Shown here piece by piece: positions 44,336 through 53,191 of a DNA stretch of 64,000 nt (positions within the stretch are counted from its first letter, which is position 1; each line of letters opens with the position of its first letter). The notes beneath the pieces were generated by a model. The model made no database searches, was not told where the DNA came from, and saw nothing but the letters and a program-made list of their open reading frames with translations. The DNA comes from Massilibacillus massiliensis (GTDB lineage: Bacteria; Bacillota; Negativicutes; FLKF01), in NCBI RefSeq assembly GCF_900086705.1, contig NZ_LT575483.1:2077894-2141893 (forward strand). The letters run 5' to 3'. A program made the position numbers and the translations under genes.

Positions 44336-46282
44336 TTGAAAAGACGGAAGTATCAAAGAACAGGAAAGATTGTATTAATGAGCTGCGGAATTATGATGAC
44401 ATTGAGTATGCCAGCACAGGCCGAGGAGATTTTTCAATTCGATGAAATGGTGGTGACAGCGACTCGGACAGAGCAGACGATTAGGGAAACTCCAGCAGCC
44501 GCTGAAGTCATTACACGCAAAGATATTGAAAACATGGGCGCTGATAGGTTAACGGCGGCATTGAAACTTGCTTTGAATCTAAATCTTTCCGAGGCTAGTA
44601 TGACTGGCAATCAAGTTAGCTTGCGAGGAATGAACACAGATCAAACATTGATTTTAATTGATGGGCGTAGGATGGCCGGAGAAGATGCCGGCTCTACTAC
44701 GAATGTATACGAGCTTGATCGCATTAACATTAATAATGTAGAACGAATTGAAATTATTCGAGGCCCGGTCAGTTCGCTTTATGGATCTGAAGCTTTGGGC
44801 GGTGTAATTAATATCATTACGAGGAAGTCCGAAAAGCCGCAGACCACGATTGGGATGTCTACAGGCAACTATCAACAAAATGCATCGTATCATGTTGACT
44901 TGGGCAAACAGGGAAAATGGGCATGGACGATGGATGCTTCATTTACTGATACAAAAGAAAGACGGCGCCTGAACGAAGCCGAAAAGCAAGATGAATCAAA
45001 TCTATATGGACCACGCCAGTTTTATAATTTTAGTGGTACTTATGACATTGCTGAAGGAAAGAATTTGGATGTTTACTATGAACGTCTAGGTGAGCATTTA
45101 CAAAAAGCAGATTATATTGGTAAAAGTCGAGAATATTATACGAATACAAGAGATTCTTATGGAGCTACTTATCGTGGGCAGAGTACTTTAGGAAATTATG
45201 AATTACGTACCTATTATAACGAATTAGAAAAAAATAATGATACTTTGCTAACAACGGGTAGTTATAAAGATTTTGATAGAGCAAATTATAAAACTTGGGC
45301 AATTGATGGAAAAAATACGATGAAAGTAATGGACAATCATGTATTGACGTTTGGTGGTGAATATCGAACAACGAAGTATCGTGGAACTCGTTTAGAGGAT
45401 AATGGAAAAAATGTTTCGACTGTCATTGAGCATGGAATTAGCAAATCAATCTCGGAGAAAGAGATCACATATAAAGCAGCATATATTCAGGATGAATGGA
45501 AACCGGATGATAAATTGCTGATCATTCCTTCCCTTCGTTATGATACGAGTAATAAATTTGAAGATAGCCTTAGTCCAAAACTTGGAATAACGTATCGATT
45601 CACAGATGAATTTCGATTGAAAACAAATTATGGAAAAGGCTTTAAAGCACCTAGCATAAGTGAATTGTATATGAAAATGACGCGTCATCCTCGAGCAAAT
45701 AAAACAGTTATCGTTATAGGAAATCCTGATTTAAAACCAGAAAAATCAACAAGTTTTGATATCAGTTTAGAAGGCGAGAAAGGAGCAAGTTTTGGTAAGT
45801 TAACATATTTTGATAATGATGTTAATGATTTAATTGATACGAAAAGTTCAACTACTGGCACTGTTTCCACAGCAAAGTATTTTAATATTGAAAAAGCGAG
45901 AATTAAAGGGGTTGAACTAGAAGCAGGACGGCATCTTTCGGACAAATTTACAGTAAAGACCTCATATACTTATTTAGATGCAAAAAATTCAATAACTGGT
46001 GAAGTTTTAGAGGATCGGGGCAAACATAATTATTCTATCCAGGTACATTATGATGATGTTCAAAGTAGCGGTATCAGCAGTATGCTTTGGTATAATTGGG
46101 TGCGTGATTACCACTATGAAGAAAAAGATTATAATTATGGTACGTTGAATTTTACATTGAATAAAAAATGGGATGAGCATTATAGTACCTATGTTGGGGT
46201 TGATAATATATTGGGCAAGGAAATTAATGATCTTACCTTGGAAGGACGTTTCTGGCGTGTTGGAATGAATTATACATTTTAA
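44336..46282 (+). CDS. TonB-dependent outer-membrane receptor, probable haem receptor
   Basis: A 648-residue outer-membrane beta-barrel receptor. A signal peptide (about 1-30, ending MPAQAEE) is followed by a TonB box-like FDEMVVTATRTEQ, the plug domain (about 35-155, with LIDGRRMAGEDAG and RIEIIRGPVSSLYGSEALGGVINI) and the barrel (about 160-648), ending in a terminal aromatic F as expected for BAM insertion. The start is TTG 44336 behind GAGGAG; the ATG at 44331 is followed by an early stop. Clear proof that the host has an outer membrane. Ligand inferred from HutW and Fur box. Confidence 0.92.
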   Translation: MKRRKYQRTGKIVLMSCGIMMTLSMPAQAEEIFQFDEMVVTATRTEQTIRETPAAAEVITRKDIENMGADRLTAALKLALNLNLSEASMTGNQVSLRGMNTDQTLILIDGRRMAGEDAGSTTNVYELDRININNVERIEIIRGPVSSLYGSEALGGVINIITRKSEKPQTTIGMSTGNYQQNASYHVDLGKQGKWAWTMDASFTDTKERRRLNEAEKQDESNLYGPRQFYNFSGTYDIAEGKNLDVYYERLGEHLQKADYIGKSREYYTNTRDSYGATYRGQSTLGNYELRTYYNELEKNNDTLLTTGSYKDFDRANYKTWAIDGKNTMKVMDNHVLTFGGEYRTTKYRGTRLEDNGKNVSTVIEHGISKSISEKEITYKAAYIQDEWKPDDKLLIIPSLRYDTSNKFEDSLSPKLGITYRFTDEFRLKTNYGKGFKAPSISELYMKMTRHPRANKTVIVIGNPDLKPEKSTSFDISLEGEKGASFGKLTYFDNDVNDLIDTKSSTTGTVSTAKYFNIEKARIKGVELEAGRHLSDKFTVKTSYTYLDAKNSITGEVLEDRGKHNYSIQVHYDDVQSSGISSMLWYNWVRDYHYEEKDYNYGTLNFTLNKKWDEHYSTYVGVDNILGKEINDLTLEGRFWRVGMNYTF

Positions 46283-46389
46283 ATAAAAATAGCGTAATTT
46301 TATAGTTTATTATGCATAAACGTCATGAAACGCGATAAGTTCGGTAAAAGTATTATAAAGTGTATCCAGAAAAGATCAGGAGAAAAATG

Positions 46390-46424
46390 CTAGGGGAGCC
46401 GCATAAAGAATGCGGCTCCCCTAG
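46390..46424. terminator. strong hairpin between the receptor and the TetR gene
   Basis: Perfect CTAGGGGAGCCGCAT and complementary arms with a five-base loop, between converging genes. The T-run is short. Confidence 0.8.
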
Positions 46425-46452
46425 TTTGATATGTGATTTAAATAAAAATAAG

Positions 46453-47112
46453 TTATTCTTCTTCGGACCAGAAGGCCTTTAACCGAAGGCTTCCTTCCGG
46501 CAGCTGAAATAAATTTTCAAATAATCTTTCTGCGATATGTACTTTGCTCTTTATAATTTGTATATCTGTTTCATGCCCGTAAGTCGTGGGTGAACTGGAT
46601 TCTAATAAGGCGGCCATGATTCCATTGAAAAAAGCTAGGCTTTCTTCCATTCTTGTCACCTTGGAAACGCCTTCCTGATTGCATTGTTCAAGAATAGAAA
46701 TTAAGATTGGGCTAGTCGCGGTGAGTGTCAACCTCCAGAGCTTATTGATCAGGATACCTTGCTTTTCTTTGTACAATACATCGCTGATTTGTCCGACGAT
46801 ATCTTTATGACATAGGTAGTAAAAGAGATTTATAAATAAAGTCAGTTTATCTAAGGCAGTTGCATTTATCAGTTCTGTAGACTGCATTTTTTCAATCGTT
46901 TTATTAATGTGACGTATTGTGATTGCTTCGAGAATAGATTCTTTTGAATTATAGTAATAGTAAAAGGTTCCTTGTGCTACATTCACTTTACGTACGATAT
47001 CTTGTACGGTTGTTTGTAGATAACCAATGGAAAGAAATAATCCTTGTGCCGCATCCATAAGCTCTGCTTGCCGAATTAAAGGATCTTTTGAAATTCTAGA
47101 AATGATGAACAC
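46453..47112 (-). CDS. TetR-family transcriptional regulator
   Basis: A 219-residue regulator. The helix-turn-helix lies at about 14-60 (MDAAQGLFLSIGYLQTTVQDIVRKVNVAQGTFYYYYNSKE is its frame, cited by parts: TTVQDIVRKV, GTFYYYYNSKE). The C-terminal ligand domain is undefined. The most likely start is GTG 47112 next to AGG; no ATG fits. It sits between two Fur-box TonB loci and may control one of them or its own gene through the dyad at 47129. Confidence 0.85.
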   Translation of the reverse strand: MFIISRISKDPLIRQAELMDAAQGLFLSIGYLQTTVQDIVRKVNVAQGTFYYYYNSKESILEAITIRHINKTIEKMQSTELINATALDKLTLFINLFYYLCHKDIVGQISDVLYKEKQGILINKLWRLTLTATSPILISILEQCNQEGVSKVTRMEESLAFFNGIMAALLESSSPTTYGHETDIQIIKSKVHIAERLFENLFQLPEGSLRLKAFWSEEE

Positions 47113-47128
47113 CTCATTTATGAAATTG

Positions 47129-47140
47129 ACTGATATCAGT
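47129..47140. promoter_or_regulatory. dyad ahead of the TetR gene, possible operator
   Basis: ACTGATATCAGT is a perfect 12-bp palindrome 17 bases upstream of the TetR start, with TG...CA flanks. The position suits autoregulation. Confidence 0.45.
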
Positions 47141-47201
47141 ACATATTCTAGAGAAAAAAGAATTTATTGTCAAGAAAGAATAAATTGTAGAGATCCTTAG
47201 A

Positions 47202-47235
47202 GATTCCATGAGAGAGCAACGCTTTCTCATGGAAT
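47202..47235. terminator. hairpin downstream of the broken receptor gene
   Basis: GATTCCATGAGA and TCTCATGGAATC arms lie just after the receptor stop on the minus strand. A T-run is lacking, so termination is uncertain. Confidence 0.4.
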
Positions 47236-47272
47236 CGTATTCGTCTAAATAGAGGATATGGATGCCTTTAGA

Positions 47273-49172
47273 TTAAAGTTTTTGCTCTAAGCCGACATAG
47301 AAGCTCCGTCCAGGCATTGGATAGGCTCCAATATTTTTGAATTTGCCTCCACTTCTTATTTCATAGCTTTCGTTGGTTAAGTTATACCCTTTCATAAATA
47401 AACGACTATCCGGTGTCATTTGATAATTTAAATTTAGATCTAATGTTGTATATGCTGAGGAGGAGAAGGTTTGTGTGTTGCGTCCGCTGATATGACGCAG
47501 TGTGATGTCAGAACTAAATTTATCTTGTGTATATTGTAGGCCAAGATGATAGAAATTTGGTTGGTTATTATTTTTATCATTGCTATAGTCGGTGGAATCG
47601 GCAGTTTTATTTTTAATGCTTACATAGGAATAACCTCCCGAAACATTCCATTTAGGTGAAAGCTGGTGCGATAAAGTAAGACCGGCACCTTTGCGTTTTT
47701 GCTGATCGATATTGAGTGATTTTGTGCGTGGACCTTGCGTATCATAAGCAATGGCATTTTCAAGACGACTGCTAAAAATGCTTGTCTGTAGTTTTGTTCC
47801 ATTTCCTAAGGTCGTATTTAATCCTAAAGTAACGGTATCTCCCGATTCTGGCTTTAGGTTAGGATTACCAATCATAAATTCGGTGTCGCTGTATAAATCT
47901 TCAATTAACGGTGCTTTGATAAATTGCCCCCAAGAGAGATAAACATTTGATTTTTGATCCAATTGATGGTTGACTGTCACACGTGAAGTTTGGTGTCCGC
48001 CGATAAAACTATGATTGTCATAGCGAGTGCCTAGTGTCATATTCCAGTCATCTGATAATTTCCATAAATCCTCAATAAAAATTGCTTTAGAATTGTAGGT
48101 TTTTTGGATTCCTTGCGAAGGGTAATCGAATTTATCTTTGCGATAATCTGTTCCTGTCGTTAGGGTATGACGTTCGTTGAGTTTAAAGCTGTTCTGCCAG
48201 TTAAAACCTTGCTCTTTTCGGTCGATGGAATAGTTAGACGTTTCATCACGATAGGTATCGTTTGAGGCATGATTTTGATAAATTTGCACAAGATTATTTT
48301 TACCGTAATTGTAAGTCAATGCAATATTATCATTATTGGACTTGGTGTGACCATTTGGGTAATAAGACGTATAGCCAGGTGCTGCAAAAGTAAAGTCTCC
48401 GTCACGGTCATTATGATCAAAATAAAAAGAAATTGAACGATCGTTATCTAAGTCTTGATCAAGTCGCATAGTTAAAGAATTTTCGTCATAACTGGTCTGG
48501 GTAAAGGTTCTGTTGCTGTTCGTTTTGGCATCTTTATAACGATAATTGCCACGTTTCTCTTTTCCAGCAGTAACAAAATAACTGAAGCCATTATCCGTTT
48601 TATCTCCTGTTGTGATGCTATAACGTTGTGTGCCCCAACTGCCGAATTCGGTCTTTACAGAGGTAGAAGCTTTGGTAGCTTTGCGTGTGATGATATTGAT
48701 TACACCCCCGGCTGCATCACTGCCGTAGAGAGAAGAGGAAGGTCCGCGTACGACTTCAATACGCTCAATATTTTCAACGTTTAAATTGTTTAAATTTACG
48801 CCTTTACTGCCGCTTTTCACAATCTGATCCCAGTTCATTCTGCGCCCATTGACTAAAACTAAAACGCGCGAATCGCCTGATTGGTTGAGAACCGGAGCTG
48901 TCTTCTTCGATATTTATATTATTTTTTCGTAAAATATCTGGCACTGTGCTAAAGTTACCCTGTTCGATTTGCTCTTGCGTGATGACGGTTACATTGGCCG
49001 CTGTTTCTGTAATTTTTACAGGGATTCGGTTGGCAGTAATGACGTATTCCTCCATTTCAAAGGCCGGATCAGGTTCGTCACTGGAGGTTTCCGCGAAAAC
49101 GAGGGAAGGAACGCCAAATAATAAATGTGTAATAATTAGAGAAGATAATAATTGCTTTTTCTTTTGTGTCAT
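47273..49172 (-). pseudogene. TonB-dependent receptor gene broken by a frameshift
   Basis: Two minus-strand frames make one receptor. The first (49172 to 48804, 122 codons) has a signal peptide (LLSSLIITHLLFGVPSLVFA), a TonB box-like EEYVITANRIPVK and the plug start VPDILRKNNINIEE. The second contains VLVLVNGRRMNWDQ, RIEVVRGPSSSLYGSDAAGG and the whole barrel, to the terminal EQKL. Reading frame changes by one base between about 48881 and 48910; after it the continuation GDSRVLVLVNGRR is intact. No long homopolymer is present there. AAGGAG precedes the ATG and a Fur box lies upstream. It may be a decaying gene, a reversible off-state or a sequencing error. Confidence 0.85.
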
Positions 49173-49284
49173 GAGGAGACTCCTTTCTTTATTGCAGCGT
49201 AGTTAAATTGAAATTTAGAAGTTTTTACGATTGAAAAGTTGCGCTGCCAACTTAATAAGACTGATGTTAGTCATTCTAACAATA

Positions 49285-49303
49285 TGAAATGATTATCATT
49301 ATC
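49285..49303 (-). promoter_or_regulatory. Fur box upstream of the broken receptor gene
   Basis: On the minus strand GATAATGATAATCATTTC matches the Fur 19-mer except near its end. It lies about 115 bases before the receptor start. Confidence 0.8.
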
Positions 49304-49400
49304 ACATGGATAAGATTATAAAGTCTAGATAATTTTTGGTCAAGGCTTTATAATTTTATTTTTAGAAATTTCTAAAATGAAATAGGAGGTATTTATATTA

Positions 49401-49454
49401 ATGGAGGTAGAATATAAAAGTGCAGTAGGCTTTTACATGGACTGGTCGCGTTGA
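49401..49454 (+). CDS. possible 17-codon peptide
   Basis: A frame MEVEYKSAVGFYMDWSR with AGGAGGT eleven bases upstream, in the 371-base gap between the receptor and the next gene. Spacing is long and no other support exists. Confidence 0.2.
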   Translation: MEVEYKSAVGFYMDWSR

Positions 49455-49543
49455 TTGGTGTATGATTACTGCAAGTATTTGCAAAAACTATAAGGGAATA
49501 GCATGTGTGCTGTTCTCGATGAAAGAAAATTAGCAGAAATGGG

Positions 49544-50251
49544 ATGTTTTATATTAGTAGAATGAAGTTTAGCGGACGTGTAAATGGGAATAAAAATCGC
49601 AATACATTTGGTCATAAGATGGGGTTAGGTTTGATCATATTTGTTGCGATATTTTTAAGTTGGTTGGTGCTGCGCCAAACTCCGAATTTTGCAGAAAACA
49701 GTAAAGCAGAAACGGAAGTGTCCGAGCGTCAAGAAAAAAGATTTGAAGAGAAATTAGATGCATCGGCAGATTCGACGCGAGAATCGCGGAATGCGTTTAC
49801 GATGCGAATTGTTTCCAACCCGCAAGACATGGATTGGACAGGAGATTTTTTATTTTCAAAAATATTGCAATTTTTAGAAAATCCACAAATGAATGTCTTA
49901 CCATTGTTTGACGAAAAGATCAGTCAATTGGAAGGTGAAGCATATTACGCCGGTGCATATCATTTGAAAGAGAATTTGTTTTGTGAATTGCTTTGGATTT
50001 CGAATAATGAACAGCTCTCATTAGGTTTTAAATTATCAGGGCCAACACAAGCAATCAAGCATTTGGAGCGAAGCATAGAAAATAGATTGCAAAAACCTTC
50101 TACGGAGGAACAGCAGGATAAGCACAGTAAAAAAGGGTGGTACGATAAAGTATATAATAAAATGAAGTATGACATTGAATATAGTCATGATGAATTGCAG
50201 GCTGGACAATCTACATTTATTATGAACATTCATCCGCATGTAAACCATTAA
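49544..50251 (+). CDS. Single-pass membrane protein of unknown function
   Basis: I do not recognise a family. The 235-residue product has one transmembrane helix (about 26-44, GLGLIIFVAIFLSWLVLRQ), then a charged glutamate- and lysine-rich stretch (about 50-85) and a folded-looking domain (about 85-235) with YYAGAYHLKENLFCELLWI. The N-terminus is short and basic, so the domain is probably outside the inner membrane. Ribosome sites before both ATG 49544 and ATG 49562 are poor; the second gives MKFSGRVNG. Neighbours give no hint of function. Confidence 0.55.
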   Translation: MFYISRMKFSGRVNGNKNRNTFGHKMGLGLIIFVAIFLSWLVLRQTPNFAENSKAETEVSERQEKRFEEKLDASADSTRESRNAFTMRIVSNPQDMDWTGDFLFSKILQFLENPQMNVLPLFDEKISQLEGEAYYAGAYHLKENLFCELLWISNNEQLSLGFKLSGPTQAIKHLERSIENRLQKPSTEEQQDKHSKKGWYDKVYNKMKYDIEYSHDELQAGQSTFIMNIHPHVNH

Positions 50252-50304
50252 GTTTCAATTTATGGGAATTTTATCAATAGGAGGGTGCGGTGATATAGTG
50301 GGAA

Positions 50305-50333
50305 TTGAAACCATATCTTTTGTGGTATGATAT
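50305..50333 (+). promoter_or_regulatory. promoter of the MFS transporter
   Basis: TTGAAA, 17-base spacer, TGATAT, 40 bases before the ATG. Confidence 0.55.
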
Positions 50334-50373
50334 GAAGTAGAGACGGATGCGGTTTTTTGTTGGGAGTGATGTT

Positions 50374-51735
50374 ATGTCGGAGTCGAAGCTCATCTTTCTG
50401 GCAGTATTGAATACATCTTTTATCGGACCTTTTATGGGAAGTGCAATTAATTTAGCTATTCCAGCGATGGGAGAAACATTTGCGGTGAGTGCCAATGTTC
50501 TTAGCTGGGTGGTAACGGCGTATTTGCTTGGGTCTGTTATGGTCATGTTACCAATTGGACGGCTTGCTGATATCATGGGACGAAAAAAAATCTACATGAT
50601 CGGGGTTGTATTTTTCATTCTTTTCACGTTATTGTCAGGCTTTGCTGAATCTGTGGAATTTTTAATTGTTTGCCGCTGGATCCAAGGGATGGCAACAGCA
50701 ATGATTTTTAGTACGGGAATGGCAATGATTATATCGGTACATAAACCGGAAGAGCGGGGCAGGGTAATTGGATATTCTGCGGCAGCTACTTATATTGGAT
50801 TATCTTTGGGGCCGATGCTCGGTGGCATTATGACACATTTTATGGGCTGGCGGAGTATTTTTTTCATTACAGCGATTGTATTAGGCGTGAGCTTATGGCT
50901 GATCTTACGTGTCGAGAAGGAATGGTATGGGGCACAAGGGGAAAGATTTGATATTTTAGGAACTTTGTATTATGGTATTGCAAGTCCGGGGATATTGTAT
51001 GGTTGCTCGACGATTGCTACCAACCACTATGCAAAATACATTTTGATAGGCTGTTTGCTGTTAGGTGGTTTATTTGTAAAAAGACAGATGAAATATGATT
51101 CACCGATTTTTGATGTAAAAATGTTTCGTGGCAATACTGTGTTTGCCATGTCAAATTTAGCGGCAATGATTAATTATAGTGCTACGTTTGCAATTGGTTT
51201 TATTCTATCGTTATATCTCCAGCTGATTCGTGGTTTTGATGCACCGATGGCGGGGCTCATTTTACTGATTCAACCAATTGTTATGGCGATTTTTTCTCCC
51301 AAGGCAGGTGCATTATCTGATAAGATGGAACCACGGATCGTTGCTTCTATTGGGATGGGATTGAATACGATTGGGCTTATTTTTCTTGCGTTTCTTCAGG
51401 AGGATACATCACTTGTTTGGATTGGGTTAGATCTTATGTTGATCGGGTTAGGTTTTGCTTTGTTTTCGTCACCGAATAATAATGCAATTATGGGTGCAGT
51501 GACACCGAAGTACTATGGTGTGGCAGCGTCTGCTTTGTCTGCTATGCGGCTCAGCGGCCAAGCGGTGAGTATGGCGATTGTAACTTTTATGCTGTCCATT
51601 TACGCGATGGACACTTTATCGCCAGACTATCTGATACATATGCTGGATAGCTTTCAGCAGATATTTATTATTTTTGCGTTCTTATGTTTGCTTGGCGTTG
51701 CAGCATCTATGGCACGGGGGGACCGGGACAGATAA
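50374..51735 (+). CDS. MFS transporter, drug:H+ antiporter type
   Basis: A 453-residue major facilitator protein with 13-14 predicted membrane segments. The A-motif GRLADIMGRKKIY after helix II and motif C-like GLSLGPMLGGIMTHFMGWRSIFF are those of the DHA2 drug-efflux group. I start at ATG 50374 behind GGGAGTGATG, not at an in-frame ATG at 50347. The substrate cannot be predicted. Confidence 0.88.
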   Translation: MSESKLIFLAVLNTSFIGPFMGSAINLAIPAMGETFAVSANVLSWVVTAYLLGSVMVMLPIGRLADIMGRKKIYMIGVVFFILFTLLSGFAESVEFLIVCRWIQGMATAMIFSTGMAMIISVHKPEERGRVIGYSAAATYIGLSLGPMLGGIMTHFMGWRSIFFITAIVLGVSLWLILRVEKEWYGAQGERFDILGTLYYGIASPGILYGCSTIATNHYAKYILIGCLLLGGLFVKRQMKYDSPIFDVKMFRGNTVFAMSNLAAMINYSATFAIGFILSLYLQLIRGFDAPMAGLILLIQPIVMAIFSPKAGALSDKMEPRIVASIGMGLNTIGLIFLAFLQEDTSLVWIGLDLMLIGLGFALFSSPNNNAIMGAVTPKYYGVAASALSAMRLSGQAVSMAIVTFMLSIYAMDTLSPDYLIHMLDSFQQIFIIFAFLCLLGVAASMARGDRDR

Positions 51736-51763
51736 AATATTTCTATTTTTAGGGAGAAACGCC

Positions 51764-51793
51764 TTGCATAGCTTGGGCTAAAAGTGATATAAT
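51764..51793 (+). promoter_or_regulatory. promoter of the rpsF operon
   Basis: TTGCAT, 18-base spacer, TATAAT. Confidence 0.65.
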
Positions 51794-51819
51794 AGTTTGG
51801 TCATAAGACAGTTAGGTTT

Positions 51820-51884
51820 CAAAATTTATTTTGGGCCTTCCCTGCTCCTGTTAGGGAGCCATTAGTCCAGAGAGGGAGGTGATT
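51820..51884 (+). promoter_or_regulatory. rpsF leader, possible S6:S18 autoregulatory element
   Basis: CCCTGCTCCTGTTAGGGAG can fold into a hairpin, followed by CCATTAGTCC and the ribosome site GGGAGGTGA. Many rpsF leaders hold an S6:S18-binding hairpin in this position; I cannot confirm the exact motif by eye. Confidence 0.4.
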
Positions 51885-51886
51885 TC

Positions 51887-52171
51887 GTGAGAAAGTACGA
51901 AGTCATATTCATTGTTAAACCACTTGAAGAAGAAGCAACGAATGCTGTGATTGAAAAATTCGAAAAGCTAATTGCTGATAATGGTGGTAACATTGATAAA
52001 GTTGATCGTTGGGGCAAAAAACGTTTAGCGTATGAAATTAAAGACTGCGTTGACGGATACTATTGCTTATTCTACATTACTGCAGAGCCAGCCGTTGTTG
52101 CTGAAATTGACCGTGTAATGAAGATTACTGACGATATTGTTAAACACATGATCGTAAAAGAAGAAGAATAA
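51887..52171 (+). CDS. rpsF: 30S ribosomal protein S6
   Basis: A 94-residue S6. MRKYEVIFIVKPLEEEA opens the protein and WGKKRLAYEIKDCVDGYYCL is the conserved centre that contacts S18 and rRNA. GTG start behind GGGAGGTG. First gene of rpsF-ssb-rpsR. Confidence 0.97.
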   Translation: MRKYEVIFIVKPLEEEATNAVIEKFEKLIADNGGNIDKVDRWGKKRLAYEIKDCVDGYYCLFYITAEPAVVAEIDRVMKITDDIVKHMIVKEEE

Positions 52172-52196
52172 TATAAGGCCAGGGGGAAAAGTTACC

Positions 52197-52607
52197 ATGA
52201 ATAAGGTTATATTAGTTGGGCGTCTTGCACGCGATCCAGAAGTACGTTATACGCAAAGTGGAAAAGCAAATGCTACTTTCAGTCTTGCTGTTAGCCGTTA
52301 CGCTGGTAACGGGCAGAATACAGCTGATTTTATACCCATCGTAGCATGGGAAAAACTGGCCGAAATTTGTGGCAATAATCTGATCAAAGGCAGTCAAATT
52401 TTGGTTGAAGGTCGCATACAAGTTCGTAATTATGAAACGCAAGACGGACAAAAACGGTATGTGACAGAAGTTATTGCACAAAACATTGAGTTTATGGGCA
52501 GTAAACAAACGAGACCAGATGATGGCGGAAGTTCGGCGCCTGCAGCGGGCGGCGGTGCGAATTCCTTTGGCAGTGAGGTCTTCCCTGACGAAGAGATACC
52601 ATTTTAA
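52197..52607 (+). CDS. ssb: Single-stranded DNA-binding protein
   Basis: A 136-residue OB-fold SSB. MNKVILVGRLARDPEVRYTQ and DFIPIVAWEKLAEI are the family blocks. A glycine-rich linker (about 105-125) leads to the acidic tip DEEIPF that recruits partner proteins. It lies between rpsF and rpsR, the usual place. Confidence 0.97.
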   Translation: MNKVILVGRLARDPEVRYTQSGKANATFSLAVSRYAGNGQNTADFIPIVAWEKLAEICGNNLIKGSQILVEGRIQVRNYETQDGQKRYVTEVIAQNIEFMGSKQTRPDDGGSSAPAAGGGANSFGSEVFPDEEIPF

Positions 52608-52622
52608 AGGGAGGTATGTTCG

Positions 52623-52853
52623 GTGAAACGCGAAAGAGGAAGAAAGCCTAAGAAAAAAGTTTGTAGTTTCTGCGTAGATAAAGTAGAAGCTATCGATTAT
52701 AAAGATGTTCCAAAATTGCGCCGTTATGTTACTGAACGCGGTAAGATTTTACCACGTCGTATTTCTGGTAACTGTGCAAAACATCAACGTCAAGTAACTG
52801 TTGCAATCAAACGTGCACGTAACATTGCATTATTGCCATTTACTGCTGAATAA
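52623..52853 (+). CDS. rpsR: 30S ribosomal protein S18
   Basis: A 76-residue S18. [21 protein letters not shown] and [13 protein letters not shown] are conserved. An N-terminal KKKVCSFC pair of cysteines suggests the zinc-binding (C+) version. GTG start with GGGAGGT upstream. The Mn riboswitch starts within a dozen bases of its stop. Confidence 0.97.
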   Translation: MKRERGRKPKKKVCSFCVDKVEAIDYKDVPKLRRYVTERGKILPRRISGNCAKHQRQVTVAIKRARNIALLPFTAE

Positions 52854-52861
52854 AATATAAA

Positions 52862-52990
52862 CTCCTAAAGGGGAGTAGCTCATAGAACAGAGTCAACATA
52901 CTGGCAGCGTAGCTGTCTGGCTCTGTTGTTGGCTTAGCCAATAGCGAGACCTTTAGTATGACGTAAATCGTCGTACTAAAGGTCTCGCTT
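52862..52990 (+). ncRNA. yybP-ykoY manganese riboswitch with terminator
   Basis: The diagnostic AAAGGGGAGTAGC (52867-52879) opens the aptamer, and AGCGAGACCTTTAG closes it, pairing CTAAAGG with CCTTTAG. Three internal stems (AACAGAG/CTCTGTT and others) make the three-way junction. The closing strand GCGAGACCTTTAGTATGACG (52944-52963) can also pair with 52969-52988 to form a terminator followed by seven T. Mn2+ binding should release transcription of the exporter downstream. Confidence 0.93.
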
Positions 52991-53191
52991 TTTTTATGGT
53001 ATAAATAAAAGTGTGTATTTTAAGTGTGTTTTATAAATAGAGACTTCATTCAGTTCGCAGTATAGCTGCTGCTGAATTTTAGTTAAATTTATTCAGCGAT
53101 GGATTCGTTCTTTGTGCAGCTTTCACTGGCTGGATTCTTAGGGCGAGAGCAGATTCGTAATTGAATAAAAAAAATATTTGGAGGGCAGGAT

